From Saprospiraceae bacterium UBA6168 (GTDB taxonomy: Bacteria > Bacteroidota > Bacteroidia > Chitinophagales > Saprospiraceae), in assembly GCA_002435785.1 (NCBI GenBank), contig DIUC01000050.1, positions 1 through 54,906 of the forward strand: 54,906 nt of DNA, in the 5' to 3' direction. The stretch's first letter is position 1. Each line of letters opens with the position of its first letter. The position numbers and the translations under genes are program-made. This document shows, in pieces, positions 7,948 through 15,350 of the stretch. The notes below the pieces were generated by a model. It ran no database searches, was not told where the DNA came from, and worked only from the letters and a program-made list of their open reading frames with translations.

Positions 7948-8406
7948 ATGAACAGGATTTACCTTGATACTTCCGTTTACGGCGGTTATTTTGACCCAGA
8001 GTTTGAGCTTTGGACTAAAATCCTGTTCAACAAAATAATGGAGGGTGAATACAAAATAATCTATTCCAAACTAACGGACATTGAACTCAAGCCTGCTCCA
8101 GAAGCTGTCAGAAACCTTGCTAGCAGCTTGCCCGATTCAAGCCTTGAATTCATTGAAATTTCGGATGAAGCCATAGCATTGGCTGAAAAATACCTCCACG
8201 AAAACGTGGCAGGAAAAACGAGCCGGGCCGATTGTATCCATATTGCCTTGGCCACGCTTCACCATGCTGACATTCTGGTTAGCTAGAACTTTAAGCACAT
8301 CGTCAACGTCAATAGGATTCGTGGCTACAATGCCGTCAACTACAAATTCGGTCACAAAATCTTGGAAATAAGGACGCCAAGGGAAATCTTAGAATATGAA
8401 GACTAA
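7948..8406 (+). pseudogene. PIN-domain (VapC-like) toxin gene with one in-frame nonsense codon
   Basis: From ATG 7948 the frame opens with MNRIYLDTSVYGGYFDPEF, the first acidic residue of a PIN domain. TDIEL.PAPE follows, then the second acidic cluster in KTSRADCIHIALA. It hits TAG at 8284-8286 after HHADILVS. In the same frame it continues as NFKHIVNVNRIRGYNAVNYK and ends EILEYED before TAA 8404-8406. The family normally has a tryptophan at the interruption (SWNFKHIV), so one G-to-A change (TGG to TAG) explains it. The full frame would be 152 residues. The truncated product lacks the C-terminal acidic and core strands and is probably inactive. A 56-residue partner gene starts inside its last codons. 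Alternatives are stop read-through or a sequencing error. Confidence 0.85.
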
Positions 8407-8566
8407 AGAAATCACCAAACAGGAAGAAAAGACCCTTGTTGAGCAAATGAGGGAGATTCGGGACAAGGTCAATCTTGACATCAAAGACCTCACGGCAGCA
8501 GAGTTGAAGGCTTATTTTGATAAGCAGGAAACACTGCACCCAAAAAGGTTCTGGAAGAAAGATTGA
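8396..8566 (+). CDS. Small antitoxin-like partner of the PIN gene
   Basis: The 56-residue product, MKTKEITKQEEKTLVEQMRE..., ends in FDKQETLHPKRFWKKD. It is highly charged and predicted mostly helical. ATG 8396 lies inside the last codons of the PIN frame and overlaps its natural stop by 11 bp, the arrangement of a translationally coupled toxin-antitoxin pair. I do not recognise a named antitoxin fold, so the assignment rests on size, charge and position. It remains intact although the toxin is interrupted, which fits loss of the toxin first. The YgiT-tail copy 5 frame opens at a TTG overlapping its stop (ATTGA). Confidence 0.75.
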   Translation: MKTKEITKQEEKTLVEQMREIRDKVNLDIKDLTAAELKAYFDKQETLHPKRFWKKD

Positions 8567-8781
8567 GACAGAAACGGCAGCGTATCGTGCAAAATGTCAC
8601 CGTCTTTGTCTGCACACAATGCGGGGAAGATTATATTGACAACCCTGTTTCCATTGAACTGGAAAAGAACGCTGAGCGGGCAAGAAGGCAAGGGGTGTGG
8701 TTGGAGATGGTTTTGATGGGGGGAGGGGTCAGATTTGACAAATTTCATAAATTATTCTTCAAATTTGCGCCAACAGGTTGA
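8563..8781 (+). pseudogene. YgiT-type zinc-finger antitoxin 3' end, copy 5 (best preserved)
   Basis: The frame opens at TTG 8563 and gives about 72 residues: NVTVFVCTQCGEDYIDNPVS, then IELEKNAERARRQGVWLEMV. This matches the second half of YgiT/MqsA-type antitoxins (CxxCGE-Y-ID). The first zinc knuckle is missing and the natural stop is lost, so the frame runs into the degenerate palindrome at 8731-8765 and ends at TGA 8779-8781. The TTG overlaps the stop of the 56-residue gene, so low-level coupled translation is possible. I treat it as a decayed fragment; with only one CxxC a functional fold is doubtful. Confidence 0.7.
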
Positions 8782-8827
8782 TGGCTTGGTATCGGAACGG
8801 AAAATTACTGTTTTTACCGCCCCAGAC

Positions 8828-8904
8828 GCAATCGGAAACTTCCGATTGCTATTCTAACCATTAAGAATGGCAATCGGAAATTTCCGATTACCATTCTTAA
8901 TGGT
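8828..8904. repeat. Two adjacent palindromes, the second 48 nt long
   Basis: The first, 8828-8849, has arms GCAATCGGA / TCCGATTGC around AACT. The second, 8857-8904, is a 48-nt inverted repeat opening ACCATTAAGAATGG and closing CCATTCTTAATGGT. Its centre is AATCGGAAATTTCCGATT and one base pair is mismatched. No gene lies within 200 bp on either strand that they would obviously terminate. Confidence 0.88.
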
Positions 8905-8967
8905 CAAAATGGCGTTCGGAATTGGGAGAATATATTTCCAAGCGTTCAAAATGGCGTTCGGAATTGG
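8904..8967. repeat. 22-bp direct repeat with 42-nt period
   Basis: TCAAAATGGCGTTCGGAATT followed by GG occurs at 8904-8925 and again at 8946-8967. The 42-nt spacing equals the unit size of the minisatellite at 6482. The wording (GGC.TTCGG, ATTGG) resembles the reverse complement of that unit, so the two may be related. Confidence 0.7.
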
Positions 8968-9060
8968 CAGATTTGTTTTCTTAATGGTTGGGAAGGCGGT
9001 CGGAAATGGCGGAATTGTGTTTTGGTGATTTTGAAGGAGGTTTCGATGGGGTATAGGGTC

Positions 9061-9199
9061 AGATTTGGGGAATTTGTCAAATCTTTGCACATTGCGTGGA
9101 AGTTTGGATAGTTAATCCCGTTTGCATTGAACTGGAAAAGAACGCCGAGCGAGTAAGGAGGCAGGGGGTGTGGATGGAAGAAGTATTGATGGGGGGAGG
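9061..9199 (+). pseudogene. YgiT-type zinc-finger antitoxin 3' end, copy 6, with centre-deleted palindrome
   Basis: A shortened palindrome (AGATTTG...CAAATCT, 9061-9084) leads directly into a degraded copy of the tail at 9085-9199, with several changes in the CxxC region. It ends just before the AGACTT/AAGTCT hairpin at 9203. Confidence 0.7.
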
Positions 9200-9202
9200 G
9201 TA

Positions 9203-9218
9203 AGACTTTCCGAAGTCT
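9203..9218. repeat. Short palindrome at right end of the repeat island
   Basis: AGACTT-TCCG-AAGTCT. It sits 8 nt downstream (minus strand) of the second mutS-tail copy, as the 6199 palindrome does for the first copy. Confidence 0.65.
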
Positions 9219-9225
9219 GGTGCCT

Positions 9226-9335
9226 GCCTCCTCCGCTAACCTTTTCAACTCATTCAACCGCATCAAGGACTCCACGGGCGTCATGGTGTTCTCGTTTATT
9301 TCCAGCAGGGTTTCCTTAAACTTCCAACCTGCCAT
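9226..9335 (-). pseudogene. Stray copy of the mutS 3' end (copy 2)
   Basis: Read on the minus strand from ATG 9335: MAGWKFKETLLEINENTMTP, then VESLMRLNELKRLAEEAG. This aligns with MutS residues just before its stop (EILLEMDVNTMTPVECLMRL, NELKRLAEE-stop). The mutS stop is lost here and the frame runs on into antisense repeat sequence. Only about 95 bp are homologous. It shares orientation with intact mutS 2 kb away and with copy 1 at 6241, so the 3-kb island lies between direct repeats of this sequence. Confidence 0.78.
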
Positions 9336-9390
9336 TTAATTTGTAGCGTGGGAGATTTGGCGCAGCTTTAATGAAATTGCTCAGTCTCCA

Positions 9391-11124
9391 TCAACCCGCC
9401 TTGATAATTTTGACGATGGCCTTGCGCCCGCCGCATTGTGCACTCACCAAGTACATTCCCATTGGCAGGTTGCCCAGTTCATATTGCAACAAATTGAGTC
9501 CTTCGGTGACGCTGAATGACTTTTTGCCGATTTTTTTTCCCTGCATATCCAACAGTTCCACCAATAGTTGTTCTGGCCCTGCCGAGAGGTAGGATAGCTC
9601 CAACACATGGTACGCTGGGTTGTGCAATACCCGCATATTGGCGGCAAAGCTGGGCTTTGGCTTAGGGTAAATGCGGTTGATAAGCCCTCGTGCTGCTTCC
9701 GACAATTTGCTGTCGTCGAGCACGCCGCCGTTCATATAGACGTTGAGGCGTGTATCAGACGTCACGCTCATGGCATTGGTAATGTTGGCGTGTTCCCCAA
9801 AGATAAGACTGCTGCCCGGTTTTAGGTCCAAATAAAACTGCGGGTCGGGATGCTTGGCGGTGGGTACACCTTGCAGCCAGAGCAGGTTTTCAATGAGCAA
9901 TGTGCTGCTTCTGCCGAGCTTAATGCCTCCGCCGGAGCGCAGCGCCAGTATGCCTTTGCCCTCCTGCCCGTACTGGAACAGCGTATTGTCGCCTACTTCC
10001 AATTCAGCGCCGTTTCTGAACATCATGCAAGCCGAGCGCCCCTCAAAATTAATATGCCCGCCTTGGTGGACATATTTGTTGCCATTATCGAAAACAAAAT
10101 CAGTGATGTCGCCTCCCATGCAGATGTCGCCACCGTGGTTGACGAGATTGACTTGGTGTCGGATACTGTCGCTTCCCTCCACAAAGGTGCCCCGCATAAA
10201 AGCAAAGGGCTGCGGCACAAATTCGGAACCTTCATCAACGATGATGTTGATTACCTTGGGGTCAGGCGTATTTACCTGTGGCCTGCCCTCCGCATAGGAG
10301 GGGTGGGCAGAACTGGGCCAGTTTGGCTCATCGTTGTATGGGAGCATGTATATGTAATCCCATCCATTTGCTTGGTCGGAAACGTAGGAAATGGGCACTT
10401 CATAGCTGGTGTCAACAAACGTAAACTGTGGCGCTATCATCTCGTCCAGTACAAGATTCGGTTCCCGGTATTCAAAGAAATTATAATCCATCCTGATTTT
10501 GTTGTCAGGCGTGACACTGGATGCCAGTGTCATTTTAACGATGAACTCCCGCACATAATTTTCATTGAAATATTCGGTAGGAATACAGGTCACGAACTGG
10601 TCGGTGGCTATGTTAGTGGGCAAAATGACCGTGGCAGTGGGCACTATGTCATTATGCCAGCGCATAGCGGTGGTAGTGCCAGTGCTATCGGGGACTTGGA
10701 TGCCGATGATAAGGCCGGAACAAAGGTTTTCAGCGCAGCCCATGCCACCGATGAGTTCGATAGAATTAGAATAGCTATGTAAAGCAGTTCCAACATTGTA
10801 CAGTTTGTCAGGCTCAAGCCAGACCTTGTTGTCCTCGTTCAACTTACACCGTACAAAAATTGGCTTGGTGAGGTCGGCACTCTGTAGGTCAATGCCATTA
10901 CCAGGTGGGGCTAGGGTGATACAGCGGCTGCTGTCAATGGGGCCGCTCCATTTGCCATCGAGCGTCTGGTAGATTACCCAGTCCACATAGGCGGTGATGG
11001 TCTTGGTGGAATCGAAAGAGCACGGAATAGTCTCATACTGGTTGAAATAGGAGTTGGGAAGGATCTGTGCTAGTACCGAAGAACAGGCAAACAGGAAGCA
11101 GAAGAGTGGCATGTGCTTTTTCAT
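9391..11124 (-). CDS. Secreted T9SS-sorted protein of unknown function
   Basis: The 577-residue product starts with a signal peptide (MKKHMPLFCFLFACSSVLAQ, cleavage near 19-20). The middle is beta-rich. Several short Gly/Asn-containing repeats at about 335-430 (NHGGDICMGGDITDFVFDNG, GGHINFEG, FRNGAELEVGDNT, LALRSGGGIKLG) suggest a right-handed parallel beta-helix. Residues about 496-577 form a type A sorting domain: MRVLHNPAYHVLELSY, LLDMQGKKIGKK, LPMGMYLV, and a C-terminal basic strand. I do not recognise the N-terminal 300 residues. It lies between the second mutS-tail copy and mutS and could be part of the accessory DNA inserted there. No terminator was seen. Confidence 0.85.
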   Translation of the reverse strand: MKKHMPLFCFLFACSSVLAQILPNSYFNQYETIPCSFDSTKTITAYVDWVIYQTLDGKWSGPIDSSRCITLAPPGNGIDLQSADLTKPIFVRCKLNEDNKVWLEPDKLYNVGTALHSYSNSIELIGGMGCAENLCSGLIIGIQVPDSTGTTTAMRWHNDIVPTATVILPTNIATDQFVTCIPTEYFNENYVREFIVKMTLASSVTPDNKIRMDYNFFEYREPNLVLDEMIAPQFTFVDTSYEVPISYVSDQANGWDYIYMLPYNDEPNWPSSAHPSYAEGRPQVNTPDPKVINIIVDEGSEFVPQPFAFMRGTFVEGSDSIRHQVNLVNHGGDICMGGDITDFVFDNGNKYVHQGGHINFEGRSACMMFRNGAELEVGDNTLFQYGQEGKGILALRSGGGIKLGRSSTLLIENLLWLQGVPTAKHPDPQFYLDLKPGSSLIFGEHANITNAMSVTSDTRLNVYMNGGVLDDSKLSEAARGLINRIYPKPKPSFAANMRVLHNPAYHVLELSYLSAGPEQLLVELLDMQGKKIGKKSFSVTEGLNLLQYELGNLPMGMYLVSAQCGGRKAIVKIIKAG

Positions 11125-11349
11125 GGCAAGCTATTTTGCATGGTGAACGGATGTGCTATTGCTTTCGAACAAATCTAGCGCTCAGGAGACTATAATGCTG
11201 GATCGTTGCACGAACTGTCTTTTTCACAACAAAAAAACAGCCATGCGAGGGCCATTGGCTCGAAAAGAAAGAAAACCAATCCCGCTGGTTTTCTTGGTTC
11301 CAGTCTTCAGACCGGAATATAATATCACCATTTTTCTGAGGTGAATGTG

Positions 11350-14052
11350 CTACTCCTCCGCCAACCTCTTCAACTCATTCAACCGCATCAAACACTCCAC
11401 AGGCGTCATCGTGTTCACGTCCATTTCCAGCAGGATTTCCTTAATCCTACCCACCTTCGGGTCAAAAGTCTCGAAAATGCTCAACTGGTAAGTCGGCGCT
11501 GAAATATCATTGGTGGCAGCTTTTTTGGCTTTCGGCTGCCCCGTAGTCAGGCGGTGACTTGAAGTCACCGCCTGACTTTCCCCACCTTCCCCAACACCTG
11601 CTTCGATATGCTGCTGCTCCAACTGTTCCAGAATATCGTTCGCCCGCTCCACGATGCTGCGGGGCATCCCGGCCATCTTTGCCACATGGATACCGAAGCT
11701 GTGCTGGCTGCCGCCGGGCAGTAGTTTCCGAAGGAAAATCACTTTTTGGCCCAGTTCCTTCACGGCCACGTTGAAGTTCTTGATGCGGGGGAACTTGTTT
11801 GCCAGTTCGTTCAGCTCGTGGTAGTGGGTGGCGAAGAGCGTCTTGGGCCGCAGGTCGTTGTGCGAGTGCAGGTACTCGGCGATGCTCCAGGCGATGCTTA
11901 TGCCGTCGTAAGTGCTCGTTCCCCGCCCGATTTCGTCGAGGATGATGAGGCTGCGCTCGCTGATATTGTTCATGATGCTGGCCGTTTCCGTCATTTCCAC
12001 CATGAACGTGGACTCGCCGCCGGAGAGGTTGTCGCTGGCGCCCACACGGGTGAAGACCTTATCAATCAGGCCGAGGCGGGCGCTCTGGGCGGGCACGAAA
12101 CTGCCCATCTGCGCCATCAGGCTGATGAGCGCTGTTTGCCGCAGTAAGGCAGATTTACCACTCATGTTCGGCCCCGTGATGACGATGATTTGCTGCTCCT
12201 CGTTGTCGAGGAAGACGTCGTTGGGCACAAAGCTTTCGCCCAGCGGCAGGTGCTGCTCGATGACCGGGTGGCGGCCATTCCGTATGTCAATCACTTGGCT
12301 GTTGTCGAGCGTGGGACGGGTGTAGCTGTGCTTTTCTGCCACTTTTGCGAAGCTCAACAGGCAGTCCAGCCGGGCGACAATGCTGGCATTGTGCTGCACG
12401 GGCTGGATGTAGTCGTTGAGGGAAAGCACCAGCGCCTCGAAAAGCTGCACCTCCAGTTCCTGCATCCTTTCCTCGCCGCCAAGAATCTTGGTTTCCAGCT
12501 TTTTCAGGTCGTCGGTGATGTACCGTTCGGCACCAGTGAGCGTTTGTTTGCGCACCCAGTTGTCCGGCACGAGGCCCTTGTCCTTGTGCTTGTTGGTGAC
12601 TTCGAGGTAGTAGCCAAAGACCGAGTTGAAGCCGATTTTCAGGTTGTCAATGCCTGTGCGTTCGGCCTCGGTCTGTTGGATGCCGACGAGCAGGGCTTGG
12701 CTGTTGCGGGCGGTGTTGCGGAGGTCGTCCAGCTCCTCGTGGAAGCCATCGGCGATGCAGCCACCTTTGGTGATAAGGGCTGGCGGTTCATTGACCATCT
12801 GCCGTTTGATGTCGTTGACGAGGGTCTTGCAGGGGTTCAGCCCTTCGGCCAATTTCTCGAAAATAACATTGCCGGAGGCAGCCAACAGCACTTTCAGCGG
12901 CTCAGTGACTTCGAGCGCCTTGCGCAATTGCACGACTTCCCGTGGCTGTATTTTACCCAAAGGTACCCTCGAAATCAGGCGCTCCAAGTCGCCCATCTGG
13001 CGGATATAGCCGCTCACTTCGCTTGCCAAATCAGGGTTTTGCAAAAAATACGAAACCACCTCGTGGCGTGCCTCTATTTCCTTCAAGGAGGTCAGCGGAA
13101 GCACCACCCATTTCTTCAACAACCGCCCGCCCATTGGCGACACGGTTTGGTCGAGGATGTTGATAAGCGGCGTGCCGCCCTCGTGCGGGCTGTGCAGCAA
13201 TTCGAGGTTGCGCACCGTGAAGCGGTCGAGCCAGACGTACTTCTCCTGGTGTATCCTACTGATGGCGGTGATATGCTTGAGGTTCTTGTTCTCGGTGGTG
13301 GCGAGGTAATGAAGGGCAGCCCCGGCAGCCGTTTGCGCCAGCTCCAAATGCTCAATGCCGAAGCCTTTGAGCGAAGCGACCTCGAAATGTTCCTTTATTT
13401 TTTCTTGGGTAAAATCGTGGGAAAAGGCCCAATCGTCGAGGGTATAAGTGTAAAATCGGTCACCAAACACCTGCTCAAACAGCTTCGCTGCGCTTTTGCA
13501 AAAAACGATTTCGGAGGGATTAAAACCTTGTATCAGCTTGTCCATGTAAGCCAAATCACCTTCGGAAACCATGAACTCGCCCGTGCTGATGTCAAGGAAA
13601 GCGATGCCAGCTTGGTCTTTTTTACCGAAGAAAATAGAGGCGAGGAAATTGTTCGTCTTGTGGTCGAGGAGTTTTTCGTCGGTCGTCACGCCGGGCGTCA
13701 CCACCTCCACGATGCCCCGCCGCACGATTTTCTTTTCCGGCGATGGCTTTTCCAATTGTTCACAAACGGCCACCCGGTAGCCCGCCCGCACGAGCCGGGG
13801 CAGGTAAACGTCCATGCTATGGTAGGGAAATCCGGCCAGTTCGATGTCCTGTCCGCCGTTGTTGCGGCTGGTGAGCGTGATGCCCAGCGCACGGGAAGCC
13901 TTCACGGCGTCCTCCCCGAAAGTCTCATAAAAATCGCCGACCCGGAAGAGCATGATGGCCTCCGGGTGCTTGGCCTTCATCTTGAAGTACTGCTCCATGA
14001 GCGGCGTTGTCTTCTCCGACTTTTCCTTTTTTTGCCCGCCAACGACGGTCAT
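11350..14052 (-). CDS. mutS: DNA mismatch repair protein MutS
   Basis: The 900-residue product recognises mismatches and couples ATP binding to MutL recruitment. ATG 14052 is chosen because an upstream in-frame TTG at 14086-14088 lies inside a TATCTTTG promoter box. The mismatch-binding domain has the Phe-x-Glu motif in RVGDFYETFGEDA (about 36-48). Connector, core and clamp domains follow. The ATPase has Walker A GPNMSGKS (627-634), the STFMVEM segment, Walker B SLIILDEIGRGTSTYDG and the ATHYHEL motif. The C-terminal linker (about 795-880) is longer than usual and includes a segment encoded by a perfect 33-nt palindrome (11545-11577). The final 30 residues (NTMTPVECLMRLNELKRLAE) are duplicated twice downstream. 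Catalytic motifs are intact, so it is expected to work. Confidence 0.97.
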   Translation of the reverse strand: MTVVGGQKKEKSEKTTPLMEQYFKMKAKHPEAIMLFRVGDFYETFGEDAVKASRALGITLTSRNNGGQDIELAGFPYHSMDVYLPRLVRAGYRVAVCEQLEKPSPEKKIVRRGIVEVVTPGVTTDEKLLDHKTNNFLASIFFGKKDQAGIAFLDISTGEFMVSEGDLAYMDKLIQGFNPSEIVFCKSAAKLFEQVFGDRFYTYTLDDWAFSHDFTQEKIKEHFEVASLKGFGIEHLELAQTAAGAALHYLATTENKNLKHITAISRIHQEKYVWLDRFTVRNLELLHSPHEGGTPLINILDQTVSPMGGRLLKKWVVLPLTSLKEIEARHEVVSYFLQNPDLASEVSGYIRQMGDLERLISRVPLGKIQPREVVQLRKALEVTEPLKVLLAASGNVIFEKLAEGLNPCKTLVNDIKRQMVNEPPALITKGGCIADGFHEELDDLRNTARNSQALLVGIQQTEAERTGIDNLKIGFNSVFGYYLEVTNKHKDKGLVPDNWVRKQTLTGAERYITDDLKKLETKILGGEERMQELEVQLFEALVLSLNDYIQPVQHNASIVARLDCLLSFAKVAEKHSYTRPTLDNSQVIDIRNGRHPVIEQHLPLGESFVPNDVFLDNEEQQIIVITGPNMSGKSALLRQTALISLMAQMGSFVPAQSARLGLIDKVFTRVGASDNLSGGESTFMVEMTETASIMNNISERSLIILDEIGRGTSTYDGISIAWSIAEYLHSHNDLRPKTLFATHYHELNELANKFPRIKNFNVAVKELGQKVIFLRKLLPGGSQHSFGIHVAKMAGMPRSIVERANDILEQLEQQHIEAGVGEGGESQAVTSSHRLTTGQPKAKKAATNDISAPTYQLSIFETFDPKVGRIKEILLEMDVNTMTPVECLMRLNELKRLAEE
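11545..11577. repeat. 33-nt perfect palindrome inside the mutS coding sequence
   Basis: AGTCAGGCGGTGACTT, G, AAGTCACCGCCTGACT: 16-bp arms with a single-base centre. At 33 nt it equals 11 codons and keeps the mutS frame, contributing about QAVTSSHRLT to the variable linker before the C-terminal domain. Length and architecture match the intergenic palindromes at 6199, 6838 and 7711. Confidence 0.93.
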
Positions 14053-14085
14053 GCTGGTTCTTGCCACGTTCGTTTTCGTTTTTGG

Positions 14086-14093
14086 CAAAGATA
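14086..14093 (-). promoter_or_regulatory. Bacteroidota -7 promoter box for mutS
   Basis: TATCTTTG on the minus strand matches the TAnnTTTG consensus. It ends 34 nt before ATG 14052 and gives a leader of about 27 nt. No clear -33 TTTG was identified. Confidence 0.55.
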
Positions 14094-14098
14094 GTTCG

Positions 14099-14132
14099 AT
14101 TGCGGAATTCGGATTGCGGATTGCGGATTGGG
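14099..14132. repeat. Short word array (GGATTGC heptamers)
   Basis: The heptamer GGATTGC is iterated (CGGATTGCGGATTGCGGATT) between mutS and the GNAT gene. It is one of several short iterated-word arrays in this window. Confidence 0.7.
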
Positions 14133-14143
14133 TGATGTGCTAT

Positions 14144-15238
14144 TCACTTTAGGACCTCCCAATCATCCTCAGCCACAGGGTCAAATGGATTTAGATAATA
14201 AATTGATGAGAGAGCCACCCCCCACAACATCAACGCCTCCTCGTCGCCCGGCACCTGAATCATCCGCTCGAAGCGTAGCCCGATTTTCTCCAAAACCCGC
14301 AATGAAGGCTTGTTTGCCTCTATGGCAATTGCCGCAAGCCGTGGCAGCGCCAGTTTTCGCTTCGCAAAATCCATGACTGCGCTGGCGGCCTCCACAGCGT
14401 AGCCTTGGTCATAAAATTGCGGCAGCAGGGCATAGCCGATGTCCACATCGTCGAGGAAGTCCCGCTTTACCAGCCCAGCCATGCCAAGTGGCATTGCATC
14501 TGATTTTCTTTCAATCATCCAAAAACCGAAGCCGAATTTGTGGTAACCAGCAAACAGCCGATGGATGATGTACTTGCGGGCATCGTCGAGGTTGTGAACC
14601 TTGCGGTCGCCGATGTTTTCAATCCAGCCGGGAGAGTTGAATAAATCGAAAAGGAAGGGGGCATCGTCAGGGGTGATTTCACGGAGTGAGAGCCGCTCGG
14701 TTTCCAACAAAAACTGGCCCATCGGTGGTCGGCACAGGCCGAAGATTTCGTATTTATCCTCGGTGCCCGTTTTTACAAAACCTTGTTTTTGCAGCAGTCG
14801 GATGGAGGCGTCGTTGCCCGTCATGCAACCCGCTTCGAGGTAAACGGCCCCCATTTTTGCGAAGCCAAAATCAATGACGGCAGCAGCGGCCTCACTGGCG
14901 AAGCCTTTTCCCCAAAGGTCGGGATGGAGCGTGTAACCCAGCTCGGCGACTTGGTTTTCCGGGTTCAAATTCCAAAGACAAATGGTGCCAATGAGCTTTT
15001 CTTCGCCCTTCGGGCAAATGGCCCATAGTATAGATTCACCATTAGCCACCGCATTTTGAATCTGCTCGATGAAGGCAGCGGCTTCCGCCAAATTCTCGGC
15101 CTTTTTGGTTTCGGTGAAACGGCGGATTCGCTCGTCTGAGCGCTGGACGAGCATTTCTGGAGCGTCATCCAATGAAAGGGAACGAAGTATAAGGCGCTCC
15201 GTTGTCAGTTTTGGAAAAGGTCTGAAAAGGGTTTTCAT
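14144..15238 (-). CDS. Tandem two-domain GNAT N-acetyltransferase (RimJ/RimL type)
   Basis: The 364-residue product holds two complete RimJ-like GNAT domains in one chain. The first spans about 5-170: LTTERLILRSLSLDDAPEML, ELGYTLHPDLWGKGFASEAA and the NDASIRLLQKQGFVKTG end. The second spans about 175-345: LETERLSLREITPDDAPFLF, DIGYALLPQFYDQGYAVEAA and NKPSLRVLEKIGLRFERM. Both keep the acetyl-CoA loop region (WGKGFA; YDQGYA). Members acetylate protein N-termini, antibiotics or small amines; the substrate here is unknown. ATG 15238 is preferred over ATG 15250, because the latter lies in a GTCATT word array and yields only MTIH extra. Confidence 0.88.
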   Translation of the reverse strand: MKTLFRPFPKLTTERLILRSLSLDDAPEMLVQRSDERIRRFTETKKAENLAEAAAFIEQIQNAVANGESILWAICPKGEEKLIGTICLWNLNPENQVAELGYTLHPDLWGKGFASEAAAAVIDFGFAKMGAVYLEAGCMTGNDASIRLLQKQGFVKTGTEDKYEIFGLCRPPMGQFLLETERLSLREITPDDAPFLFDLFNSPGWIENIGDRKVHNLDDARKYIIHRLFAGYHKFGFGFWMIERKSDAMPLGMAGLVKRDFLDDVDIGYALLPQFYDQGYAVEAASAVMDFAKRKLALPRLAAIAIEANKPSLRVLEKIGLRFERMIQVPGDEEALMLWGVALSSIYYLNPFDPVAEDDWEVLK

Positions 15239-15345
15239 ATGAATGGTCATTTACTTATTGTCATTGGTCATTGAGGTCATTTGTCAATTTTGAATTAACT
15301 CAAGCCCCACAGTGACTAATGACTAATGACACGAAGTAAGTGGTC
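15239..15345. repeat. GTCATT word array with inverted end
   Basis: Words such as GTCATTGGTCATTGAGGTCA (15259 onward) are followed by the inverted form GACTAATGACTAATGACAC (about 15313-15331). The same words make up the large arrays around the four-helix-bundle gene at 47397-48085. Confidence 0.75.
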
Positions 15346-15350
15346 AGTCA

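Noticed and set aside
6145..9390. Integron
   Set aside because: The cassette-like layout with palindromic joints is suggestive, but no tyrosine integrase and no attC core sites (RYYYAAC/GTTRRRY) were recognised.
9850..10782. 310-codon plus-strand frame opposite the T9SS gene at 9391-11124
   Set aside because: It is antisense to a gene with a signal peptide and a sorting domain, and its translation has no family pattern.
12190..14094. Long plus-strand open frame opposite mutS (634 codons)
   Set aside because: It lies entirely antisense to mutS and shows no family motifs. It is a by-product of codon bias in a GC-rich gene.
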